Shown here piece by piece: positions 26,378-34,432 of a stretch of DNA of 64,000 nucleotides; the stretch's first letter is position 1; the number at the start of each line of letters is the position of its first letter. Below the pieces are notes generated by a model, which searched no databases, was not told the origin of the DNA, and worked only from the letters and a program-made list of their open reading frames with translations. The DNA is from Geobacteraceae bacterium (GTDB lineage: Bacteria; Desulfobacterota; Desulfuromonadia; Geobacterales; Geobacteraceae): the NCBI GenBank assembly GCA_009773645.1, contig WSYB01000005.1:1-64000 (forward strand). Direction: 5' to 3'. Both the position numbers and the translations under genes were made by a program.

Positions 26378-29300
26378 ATGGAAAGAGACCTCAGATTGGG
26401 ACACATGAAGACACGGCTCATGTTGTGGCTGTTTACACTGGCGATATGCATCTCAACATCCTTGCCGGCCTATGCCGGACCCCAATATAACTTTACCTGC
26501 AGTTCGTGCCACGACATGCCGCCGCTGGATTCCGCAAGCAGGGATATCACCACCGGCGCCTTCAAGGGGAATCATCAGACCCATCAGCCGGCCGCAGCCC
26601 AGCCGGCAAACTGTGTAATCTGCCATAACAGCACTGGTTTCACTACCAGCCATTTGGACGGCGGGATCAGCTTTCCGTCAAATATAAACAGCTCTCCGGC
26701 AACCGGTCAGTACAAGGTTGGCGGCGTTACGGTCTCATTCAAAAACCAGACTTCGGTTCCGGTCCTCGGCTCCTGTACCAATGTCAACTGCCACCTTGAG
26801 AAGGCAACCCCCGTCTGGGGCAGTGCAAATTTCACCTATACCAACACCACTTCCAATGACTGCGACCAGTGCCACGGGGCGCCGCCGGCCGGCACCACAG
26901 ACGCGCCCGGGGCGGCCGGCAGCCATGGGAAACACGACATGTATTACACCGGAGCGGCCCAGTGCAGGAAGTGTCATGCCGATCATCCGGCGGAGGCGAA
27001 CAAGTTCGCCCATGCCACAAGCGCCGGGAACAGGGACCTGATCATCCAGCTCAAAGACCCGCAGGACGTGGCCGGCGGCACCTACAGCGGCCCCCTCAAC
27101 GACTACCTGCCGAGCCAGACCAACGCCTTTGGCGGCTGCACCAACCTCTACTGCCACAGCGACGGGCAGGCGACCCCCACTTATAAAACAGTCACCTGGG
27201 GGGCTTCTCTTCCGGCCGACTGCACCGGCTGCCACGGCAACGCCACCAGCAACACCCTATCCGGCAAGCACCAACAGCACCTAAACCCTGCAGTCAACAC
27301 CAGTCTCGGCCTGGGCAACGGTCTTGGCTGCGTCGACTGCCATGCCAAGACGGTCAGCAATAATACCACCGTGAGCGACAAGACGAGGCATGTAAACAAG
27401 TACATCGACTACTCCAGCACGCACGGCGGCGGGAGCGCGAAATACAGTACCGCAACCAAGCAGTGCACGAACAGCTACTGTCACTCCAACGGCAATCCGG
27501 CAGCCCCGGTCTTCGTCAGCATGACCGGGAGCAAGACGTGGAACGGTGTGGCGTCCTTTGGCTGCAACGGCTGTCACGGCAGGAGCTCTGCCATCGGGGC
27601 GCCCGACTATGCAAACGGCGGCCCGGTTCCATCCGTCACCGCCAACAGCCACGGTAAGCATGTGGCAGGGGCGAGCGGCACGACCGTCTGTTCGGACTGC
27701 CACATAAAGACCGCAAGCATGACCGCGGCCGGCCGGTTCAAGGATTACTCGGCAGCTTCCTACCATCTGAACGGCACGCCGAACGTCTACTTCAACACGG
27801 CCAAGGCAGGCGCGGCCGCCTGGACCCAGGGGACCGGCCAGTGCAGCAACGTCACCTGTCACGGCGGCAATACCGTCACATGGGGCGCCACCCTCAATTG
27901 CCAGGACTGCCACGGCGGCGCTGTTGACGCGGAAAGCTTCTCCCCCTTGACTGGCACTCAATTCTGGAACGACGGCGCTGCCACCAAGATTAACACTTCT
28001 ACGGAATGGGGCGCCACCGGTCACGGCAAGGCTTCCGGCACCTATAGCGGATCCGGCAATCCCGCCGCCGGATTCACGGTTGCCAATGCCTGTGAATACT
28101 GCCACGAACCTTCGGTAGGCCACCATGACAACACCAACCCCTTCCGTCTGAGGAATCAGAATGACGCAACGTGGGGCAAGAACGGGGTCTGCATGAGCTG
28201 CCACTCCGCCACCGCCCCCGGTGTCACGGTGGGCGGCGTCCTGAAGAAACGGACCACCTCCAAGGCTATCGGCTCCTACCACTACGGGGCAAAGCATGCT
28301 GCAAACGGCGGCGGCAGGTACTGCTGGGATTGCCATGACGGCCATGGCGACAGCAACTCGTTCATGGTCCATGCCCAAGTCGCCAAGACCTCCGAGACAA
28401 CCATCGGCGCGCCCACGACATTCGTTATCCCGAGCTTCGTCCTGACCGCCACGCCAGTGTGGGGCGATTACGTCAAGACCCCGGCCAATAACGGCATCTG
28501 TCAGGTCTGCCACACCAACACCAACTACTTTACCGCAACCCTTTACACCGCCGGCCATAATGCCGGCATCCGCTGCACCAGCTGTCATACCCATACCGGC
28601 GCGACCATCAGCACCGCCTTCCCCGGCAGCGAATCGTCCGGCGGCGCCCCCTGTCTAGGGTGTCACAATACCGGTTTCACCAACATGCAGAGCAACGCAA
28701 GCTATCATCATTACATGCAGAATGACGCGGCGACCTACTCCAACACCGCCACGCCGACCGTGAACGACACCAACCGGCGCTGCATGATGTGCCATGTTGA
28801 CCACGACATCTTCCGTCCCGACCTGAACGCAAACGGCGCGCGCGCCAAAAACCTGCGGACCGGGGCGACCGATGCGGTGTCATCAACTGCAGGCTTTGTC
28901 AACAACGATTTTGACAACAGTCTGACTTCGGGTGGCATATGTGTCAGCTGCCACACCAACCAGCAGACGAAGAACGCCGTGAGCCGCAAGAGCGACGGGA
29001 CAACGGTCACGCCGCTCGTTACCAAGGCGGACTATGGGGCAGCGGCGCACAACTACGCCACCACCAGCGCCGCTTATTCCGATACCTCCAGAATGAACGC
29101 CAACTGCGTCAAGTGCCATAATGCGCAGAACGGCGAGACTTCGCCGAAGACTAACTTCGGCAACCACGACAGTACCACGCGGTCACTCATGGGCGCGCTC
29201 GGGGGGACGCTTGCCGATCCATACGAGGCGCCCCTTTGCTACCGCTGCCACAGCAAGGCGGCCGACGCCATCGGCGGGACCAAGAAGACGGCCGATGCCA

Positions 29301-30322
29301 ACGACTGGTACGGTGCCGTCACAAACATGTCCGACCATTCAACCGACATCTACCAGGTATTCCAGAAGGCCAACAAGCACCAGGTGGACCTGGCGGCTTA
29401 CAGCGGCAAGCACAAGCCGACTTTGGCGGATGAATCGAGGACATATATCTCCAATGCGGCCAACAAACATATTGAATGCGGAGACTGCCACAACTCCCAC
29501 GCGGCCACCGCTGCAAATCCGACCAAGGGGGCGATGGGGGTAAATCCGACCAACAGCGCCAGCAACTGGACGGCGCCGACCGGGTACGCGGAGATGAGCG
29601 TTGCCGGTGGTGACGACGAGTACAGGATCTGCTTCAGGTGCCACAGCGGGTACAATACCGGTCTTGCCTCCTGGAACAGCGCCTGGACCAACATCGGCAA
29701 GGAATTCAGCACGAACAACAAGTCGTATCACTGGGTGGAGGGGGACAGGGGAGCCGCCAAGGCGGACACCACCTATGGAAATTTCAATGCCACCTATGTC
29801 GGAAAAATGATGCCGAGGTACAACGGGTCGACCAACGCGGTGCTGAGGGGTGTGAAGATGCGCTGCTCGGACTGCCATGGGTCGGACAACGCGGAGAACA
29901 ACCCGAACGGCCCCCACGGCTCCGCCTATGCTAAGATGCTCAAGGTGCCGGCGGGAAGCCCCTATACCACCTGGAACAGCACGGTGTCCATCAATAACAG
30001 AGGCACGGTCTGGTGTTTCAACTGCCACGACCCGAACTTTACCAACAGCGGCTTCCGGGGTCCTGACGGCGAGCTCCACGTGGGTAAGCACAACAAGTCG
30101 GAAGCGAAGTGCATGAGCTGCCACATCAAGATACCCCACGGCTGGCAGATACCGCACCTCCTGAAACCGTACAACATGCCGACGAACTATCCGGCGGACA
30201 ACGCCGCCTATAACGGCACGGGGTCCTCCTCTGGGATAGACCTGCCGCTCAACAGCACCAACTGGAACCTGAGCGGCAGCTGGACGGAAAACAGCTGCGG
30301 CTCGCACCAGAGATGTAATTAA
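26378..30322 (+). CDS. Giant 28-haem-motif c-type cytochrome
   Basis: A 1314-residue exported cytochrome. The start is fixed by an AAGGAG site six bases upstream; ATG 26405 is a possible inner start. The signal peptide ends after AYA (residue 33). I count 28 motifs: 24 CX2CH and 4 CX4CH (CTNVNCH, CTNLYCH, CTNSYCH, CSNVTCH). The C-terminal part (CYRCHSKA, CGDCHNSH, CFRCH, CSDCHGSD, CFNCH, CMSCHIKIPHG) follows the same order as the 30-motif protein at 2375, without that protein's beta-rich insert. The two therefore share a common architecture. Expected role: multihaem electron conduit in the periplasm or on the surface. A terminator and a third ResB/CcsA pair follow at once. Confidence 0.95.
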   Translation: MERDLRLGHMKTRLMLWLFTLAICISTSLPAYAGPQYNFTCSSCHDMPPLDSASRDITTGAFKGNHQTHQPAAAQPANCVICHNSTGFTTSHLDGGISFPSNINSSPATGQYKVGGVTVSFKNQTSVPVLGSCTNVNCHLEKATPVWGSANFTYTNTTSNDCDQCHGAPPAGTTDAPGAAGSHGKHDMYYTGAAQCRKCHADHPAEANKFAHATSAGNRDLIIQLKDPQDVAGGTYSGPLNDYLPSQTNAFGGCTNLYCHSDGQATPTYKTVTWGASLPADCTGCHGNATSNTLSGKHQQHLNPAVNTSLGLGNGLGCVDCHAKTVSNNTTVSDKTRHVNKYIDYSSTHGGGSAKYSTATKQCTNSYCHSNGNPAAPVFVSMTGSKTWNGVASFGCNGCHGRSSAIGAPDYANGGPVPSVTANSHGKHVAGASGTTVCSDCHIKTASMTAAGRFKDYSAASYHLNGTPNVYFNTAKAGAAAWTQGTGQCSNVTCHGGNTVTWGATLNCQDCHGGAVDAESFSPLTGTQFWNDGAATKINTSTEWGATGHGKASGTYSGSGNPAAGFTVANACEYCHEPSVGHHDNTNPFRLRNQNDATWGKNGVCMSCHSATAPGVTVGGVLKKRTTSKAIGSYHYGAKHAANGGGRYCWDCHDGHGDSNSFMVHAQVAKTSETTIGAPTTFVIPSFVLTATPVWGDYVKTPANNGICQVCHTNTNYFTATLYTAGHNAGIRCTSCHTHTGATISTAFPGSESSGGAPCLGCHNTGFTNMQSNASYHHYMQNDAATYSNTATPTVNDTNRRCMMCHVDHDIFRPDLNANGARAKNLRTGATDAVSSTAGFVNNDFDNSLTSGGICVSCHTNQQTKNAVSRKSDGTTVTPLVTKADYGAAAHNYATTSAAYSDTSRMNANCVKCHNAQNGETSPKTNFGNHDSTTRSLMGALGGTLADPYEAPLCYRCHSKAADAIGGTKKTADANDWYGAVTNMSDHSTDIYQVFQKANKHQVDLAAYSGKHKPTLADESRTYISNAANKHIECGDCHNSHAATAANPTKGAMGVNPTNSASNWTAPTGYAEMSVAGGDDEYRICFRCHSGYNTGLASWNSAWTNIGKEFSTNNKSYHWVEGDRGAAKADTTYGNFNATYVGKMMPRYNGSTNAVLRGVKMRCSDCHGSDNAENNPNGPHGSAYAKMLKVPAGSPYTTWNSTVSINNRGTVWCFNCHDPNFTNSGFRGPDGELHVGKHNKSEAKCMSCHIKIPHGWQIPHLLKPYNMPTNYPADNAAYNGTGSSSGIDLPLNSTNWNLSGSWTENSCGSHQRCN

Positions 30323-30342
30323 TTTGTACTTATTGTCAACAG

Positions 30343-30373
30343 AAAGGCCTGGTGAAAGCCAGGCCTTTTTTTT
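30343..30373 (+). terminator. Rho-independent terminator after 28-haem cytochrome
   Basis: A 10-bp stem (aaaggcctgg/ccaggccttt) with a TGAAAG loop is followed by a T run, 20 bases past the cytochrome stop. The ResB-like gene starts only 15 bases later, so read-through could supply it. Confidence 0.92.
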
Positions 30374-30387
30374 ATAATCGGGGACAC

Positions 30388-31311
30388 GTGCTCACTCAGA
30401 TACTCGGCAACAAAAAAATCACGATCATCCTGTTTCTTTTATTACTTTCTCTCGTGGTGCTGGCGGGATTGACCGGGAAGGTGTCCGCAAACCTGTTAAT
30501 CATGTTTGCGCTGCCATTGGCGGTGAACCTTTTGTGCTGCATTTACGAGCACACAAAGAGAATAAAGCTATGGAATGTCAAGCGCGCGGGCTTCGTTCTT
30601 TTTCATATCGGCTTTCTCATTGTTATTACGGGTGGCATGATCACCTATCTGACCTACTCGATTGGGTACATCGAAATTGCCGAGGGAAACGGTTTTTCCG
30701 ACAGGAGTGAAAACTACAGCGGCTGGAAGCAGAGATTCGGAACCAGGCGTGGGACCGGGATTGAGATTTTCGTAAAAAAAATCCATATGACGTTTTGGGA
30801 AAATGGTCAACTCAGGGAGTATTACAATAACATTGTCATAAAAGACGGCACACGCGTGCAGGAAGCTACAGCACGGGTAAACGGTTCGGTCGGGTATGGG
30901 GGGCTCCTGATAAATCTGGCCCGATTTTACGGGCTTGCGCCGTATTTTACCCTTACTGCTCCTGAAATAATGAGGTCCGGGTATGTATATATAGGCAGCA
31001 CAACCAAAACAAACAATTTTGTCATACCTGCGGTGCAGTACAAGGCTCAGGTTTCGTATAACGATTTGGCGGACAAAAAAGTAAGGGTGCAGATTTATTT
31101 AGATAAAACAAGAACAATCGAAAAAACTATGAGAATTGGGGACAGCATTCCTTTGGGAGATGCGCAGCTTACACTTTCAAACCTGACGATCTGGAATGGG
31201 CTGACCGTGGTGAGTGATTACGGCAGATGGATCACCTACAGCGGTTTCGGGCTTTTTCTCATGGGCCTTGCCGCATACTACTGGGAAAGATTTTATCGGG
31301 GTAAAGAATAA
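30388..31311 (+). CDS. Divergent ResB/CcsB-like protein (module 3)
   Basis: A 307-residue membrane protein. The GTG at 30388 has GGGGA just upstream; the frame opens earlier, but that start would lie within the terminator stem. Membrane segments lie near residues 10-28, 33-52, 63-88 and 275-295, with a shorter periplasmic domain than in modules 1 and 2. The third segment has the membrane His (LFHIGFLIVI). It belongs to the ResB family by layout and by its overlap with a clear CcsA (TAATG), though its sequence is far from the other two copies. Its base composition is more AT-rich than modules 1 and 2, so it was probably acquired separately rather than by the local duplication. Confidence 0.83.
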   Translation: MLTQILGNKKITIILFLLLLSLVVLAGLTGKVSANLLIMFALPLAVNLLCCIYEHTKRIKLWNVKRAGFVLFHIGFLIVITGGMITYLTYSIGYIEIAEGNGFSDRSENYSGWKQRFGTRRGTGIEIFVKKIHMTFWENGQLREYYNNIVIKDGTRVQEATARVNGSVGYGGLLINLARFYGLAPYFTLTAPEIMRSGYVYIGSTTKTNNFVIPAVQYKAQVSYNDLADKKVRVQIYLDKTRTIEKTMRIGDSIPLGDAQLTLSNLTIWNGLTVVSDYGRWITYSGFGLFLMGLAAYYWERFYRGKE

Positions 31312-32144
31312 TGGTTTTTATCGAGAAAATTTTTTTGTTCGCTTCAATACCGGTCTGTGCACTCAGCTCGGTCCTTCTCATCCTCGGCTGGATTTTCGAA
31401 AAGAAGCGGCTCTTCATCATGGGCAGGGGGCTCACTTGGGTTTTCCTCGCGACGGTCACTGCCACTATTGCCGTCAGGTGGCATTATCAGGGACATGGTC
31501 CGTACATAACCATGTATGAGGTTTTTCTTTCCAACGTCTGGATAGCCACACTCATTTATCTTGTATTCTTCTCAAGAAAAAAGGGGCTGGATGTGCTAGG
31601 GGTGTTCGCCATGCCGATAATACTGCTCATTATGGGCGCGGTTGTCATGTCCCCTGCACAGATTTCTTATCTCACCCCTTCCTATAGAAGCGTCTGGCTT
31701 ATGGTCCATGTACTGTTCGCCAAACTTACCTATGGGAGCATTCTCATGGCAACAGCGCTCTCCATCTCCGTTCTCTTCCATAGGTACGGCAATCCTGAAA
31801 AAAACCGATACATTCAAAGGCTGTCAGACCCCGAGCAGGCCGATATCCTCAGTTACAAGCTTATAGTTTCTGCATTGTTCTTTGCTTCCATCATGATTAT
31901 CTCCGGCTCAATCTGGGCCAATCAGCTCTGGGGGAAATACTGGGGATGGGATCCGATTGAGGTCTGGTCGCTCGTGACATGGATCGTCTACGGACTGTAT
32001 CTTCACCTGCGGATAACATACAAATTTAAAGGAGTACCGGCGGCGATTTATATTATATTGGGTTTTTTTCTGTCAGTATTTTCATTTTTTATAATGCCGT
32101 ATGTTTTACCTACGGTTCACAACAGTTTCATGTTTGCAAAATAA
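31311..32144 (+). CDS. CcsA/ResC-like haem exporter/lyase subunit (module 3)
   Basis: A 277-residue polytopic membrane protein. The WWD loop is canonical (WGKYWGWDPIEVW), with GHGPY upstream and a C-terminal TVHNSFMF that provides the second outer His. It overlaps the ResB stop by one base. There is no third lipoprotein gene after it, in contrast to modules 1 and 2. Together with 30388-31311 it should form a system II cytochrome c synthetase. Its place next to the 28-haem cytochrome suggests that protein as a client. Confidence 0.92.
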   Translation: MVFIEKIFLFASIPVCALSSVLLILGWIFEKKRLFIMGRGLTWVFLATVTATIAVRWHYQGHGPYITMYEVFLSNVWIATLIYLVFFSRKKGLDVLGVFAMPIILLIMGAVVMSPAQISYLTPSYRSVWLMVHVLFAKLTYGSILMATALSISVLFHRYGNPEKNRYIQRLSDPEQADILSYKLIVSALFFASIMIISGSIWANQLWGKYWGWDPIEVWSLVTWIVYGLYLHLRITYKFKGVPAAIYIILGFFLSVFSFFIMPYVLPTVHNSFMFAK

Positions 32145-32182
32145 ACTCAGAGTGGCTGAGATGAGATTTTTGAAGATAAAAC

Positions 32183-32210
32183 GCCCCCGGCCGCTTTCGC
32201 GACCGGGGGC
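32183..32210. terminator. Bidirectional hairpin between convergent genes
   Basis: The arms gcccccgg/ccgggggc, extended by cgc/gcg after one mismatch, lie between the CcsA gene and the convergent DUF362 gene. The T-rich tail is better on the minus strand (CGTTTTATC), so it serves the minus gene more clearly. Confidence 0.7.
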
Positions 32211-32237
32211 CGGACTTTCCGGATGGAAACGAAACAG

Positions 32238-33344
32238 TTATATCTTTATCAGCTCATATTCCCTCGTCCCCATTCCAAGCTTCTCCGCATGTTCCAGCTG
32301 AATCTCCCAGTCGATGTCCGGATGTACTCCCCGGAACTTGTCCCCGCCCGGCTCAAAGCCGCTTTGCAGGGCGGTGTTGGGATTGCCGACCGCATTGTTC
32401 ACCAGGTCTGCGCAGGCCTGGTCCAGCGCTACCGGGTCGGTGGAGGCGCAGATGCCGATGTCGTTGACGACAGGGGCGTCGGCATGGCCATAACAGTCAC
32501 AGGCGGGGGAGACCTGGGTGATGAAGTTGATGAAGATGGATTTGTCTTCCTTCCCCTTGAGGGCGCCAAGGGCGAATTCGCACATCTTTTTCATGACCAG
32601 CGGTGTTGCCTCGTTCCACTGGATGTTGATCGCCTTCTGTTGGCAGACGGTGATGCAGCGCCCACAGCCGACGCATCGCTCCGGGGAGATAACGGCTTTT
32701 CCTTCGATGATGGCAATGGCGTCATGAACGCAGGCCTTGAGACACAACGCGCAGGCGGTGCAGAATTTTTCCGCCACTTTCGGGGCGACGTTGGAGTGCT
32801 GGATCAGCTTGCCTTCCCTGCTTGCGCACCCCATGCCGAGGTTTTTCAGGACGCCGCCGAAACCGGTCAGTTCATGGCATTTGAAGTGGGAAACCGCCAC
32901 CAGCGCGTCGGCTTCGATGATTTCCGCGCCGATGGATACCTTACTCAAAAGCTCTCCCGTGATTGCCACGTCAACAGCAGTGTGCCCACGCAGGCCGTCG
33001 CTCATGATGAGCGGCGCGCCCACCACGGCGAAGGCAAAGCCGTTTTCAACGGCGCAGGCAAGCGCCGAAACCGCTTCCTTGCGTTCCCCCGGATAGAGGG
33101 TGGATGAGTCGGTCAGGAACGGGCTGGCGCCGCAGCTCTTTATTTCATCGACAACCCGCCGGACAAAGATGGGGCGGACAAAGGTATGGTTCCCCCGTTC
33201 TCCGAAGTGGACCTTGACCGCCACCAGGTCACCCGGTGCGATCCGCCCCTTGATGTCGCTGTTGTGCAGGAGTCTGCCGATTTTAGAGAACAGGTTCTCC
33301 TTGTGTCCTGCCCGCATGTCGGCGAAAAAGACCTTGCTTGCCAT
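32238..33344 (-). CDS. DUF362 protein with two [4Fe-4S] ferredoxin motifs
   Basis: A 368-residue cytoplasmic protein. The start is the ATG behind a GGAGGGATTC ribosome site; the frame extends upstream only through the heptamer repeat. The N-terminal two thirds is the DUF362 domain (VAVKVHFGERGNHTF, HFKCHELTGFGG). Two ferredoxin motifs follow near residues 190-235: CTACALCLKAC and CVGCGRCITVC, each with a trailing Cys-Pro-like or Cys-Gln position. DUF362 proteins are common in anaerobes and their function is not settled. A second family member lies at 53397. A redox or metal-centre assembly role is likely. Confidence 0.88.
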   Translation of the reverse strand: MASKVFFADMRAGHKENLFSKIGRLLHNSDIKGRIAPGDLVAVKVHFGERGNHTFVRPIFVRRVVDEIKSCGASPFLTDSSTLYPGERKEAVSALACAVENGFAFAVVGAPLIMSDGLRGHTAVDVAITGELLSKVSIGAEIIEADALVAVSHFKCHELTGFGGVLKNLGMGCASREGKLIQHSNVAPKVAEKFCTACALCLKACVHDAIAIIEGKAVISPERCVGCGRCITVCQQKAINIQWNEATPLVMKKMCEFALGALKGKEDKSIFINFITQVSPACDCYGHADAPVVNDIGICASTDPVALDQACADLVNNAVGNPNTALQSGFEPGGDKFRGVHPDIDWEIQLEHAEKLGMGTREYELIKI

Positions 33345-33392
33345 GAATCCCTCCGAAAAAAAAGCAAAAAGTGAAAGGTGAACTAAAAGGTT

Positions 33393-33482
33393 TTCCCGTT
33401 CCCCGTTCCCCGGTTCCCGATTCCCGGTTCCCGGTTCCCGATTCCCGGTTCCCGGTTCCCGGTTCCCGGTTCCCGGTTCCCG
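33393..33482. repeat. Heptanucleotide tandem repeat (ggttccc type)
   Basis: About twelve 7-base units, mostly ggttccc with variants gattccc and gttcccc, lie just upstream of the DUF362 gene. All six frames except the extension of that gene are non-coding in appearance. Similar arrays occur at several other gene borders in the window. Confidence 0.9.
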
Positions 33483-33608
33483 AAAAGCTACCACATAACA
33501 TCTTGATTATCAAGCCGCCCTGGACATCCCGGAGAAGATTTTTCTTGCAGTAGGGAGAAAATATGATATTTATTAGAAAGCTTAAAACCGATTAGACAGG
33601 GAGAATGC

Positions 33609-34346
33609 ATGGCTGAACCGGCTAACGAACGTGAACTCTGGATATTGGGGCTTGGTGAGAGGGACGAGAGAGGGGCGATTGTGCGCGGTTATCTGGCGGA
33701 AGCCGGCTACTGTACACGCCCGGCAACCGTTGCTGAACTGGCCGAGGGGAGACCGCTGGGGGTTTTGCTCGATCTTTCCCCCTATTCCGCGGACGGTTGG
33801 GGAATTCTGCTGGACATCAAAAATAACCGGGCAACCCGTGATATTCCCGTCCTCCCCCTTTATCTGAGCGAGGAAGGGAAGGTGGGGGGGATATTTCCGG
33901 TTGCAGGGTTTTTTACTCTCCCGGTTGACGAGGATTACCTGATAGAAAGGCTGGCAGTTCTGGGCTTGATCGAGGATGCGGAGGATTATGACCTGCAGGC
34001 CCTTGTTGTATCACGCAAGGGAGAAGAAAAGGTCGCCAAGGCACTGGAATCTCTCGGTTTTGAGGTGGTTAACGCCTATACCGGCAAGGAAGCCGTGGCG
34101 TTGGCGACGATCGGACGCCAGTACCTCATATTTTGTACGCTCATGCTTCCCGATACGCCGTCGTTTGAGCTGGTGGAGAGGTTCCGCCTTTATCCCCAAA
34201 CCAGGAACATCCCCTTTTTCGTGCTAATAAAGGATGCCATGAAGGAGGGGGAAAGGAACGCCTTGAGCCGTGAGATAGAGCATCTGGTAAGGAAGAAGGA
34301 GCTCTCCAAGGAGGAGTTCCTCGGTTATTTCAGGCGGCGCGCCTGA
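33609..34346 (+). CDS. Tandem pseudo-receiver (response-regulator-like) protein
   Basis: A 245-residue cytoplasmic protein with two CheY-like halves. The first (about 10-120) keeps an Asp at the end of strand three (LLDLSPYSADGW) and a TLPVDEDYL segment in place of the usual KP. The second (about 128-235) is a poorer match (YLIFCTLMLPDTPSFELV), where the phospho-acceptor Asp position is Cys or Thr. There is no output domain, so it would act by protein contacts, for example with the sigma-54 activator encoded convergently next door. A GGGAGA site lies 5 bases before the ATG. Moderate confidence in family, low in function. Confidence 0.75.
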   Translation: MAEPANERELWILGLGERDERGAIVRGYLAEAGYCTRPATVAELAEGRPLGVLLDLSPYSADGWGILLDIKNNRATRDIPVLPLYLSEEGKVGGIFPVAGFFTLPVDEDYLIERLAVLGLIEDAEDYDLQALVVSRKGEEKVAKALESLGFEVVNAYTGKEAVALATIGRQYLIFCTLMLPDTPSFELVERFRLYPQTRNIPFFVLIKDAMKEGERNALSREIEHLVRKKELSKEEFLGYFRRRA

Positions 34347-34350
34347 AATA
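34326..34350. terminator. Palindrome at the end of the pseudo-receiver gene
   Basis: An 11-bp perfect stem (tatttcaggcg/cgcctgaaata, GCG loop) includes the stop codon. There is no T tract, so termination is uncertain. Confidence 0.45.
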
Positions 34351-34351
34351 C

Positions 34352-34430
34352 AGGACCGAGGATCGAGGAACGAGGTCCGCAGGTTGGCTCCAAGGGTTTC
34401 CCTCGCTCCTCGTACCCCGCTCCTCGTCAC
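34352..34430. repeat. Inverted heptamer-type repeat between convergent genes
   Basis: Units of the form gaggatc/gaggaac on one side and ctcctcg/cctcgct on the other can fold back on each other. The element fills the gap between the pseudo-receiver gene and the sigma-54 activator gene. Confidence 0.7.
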
Positions 34431-34432
34431 TT

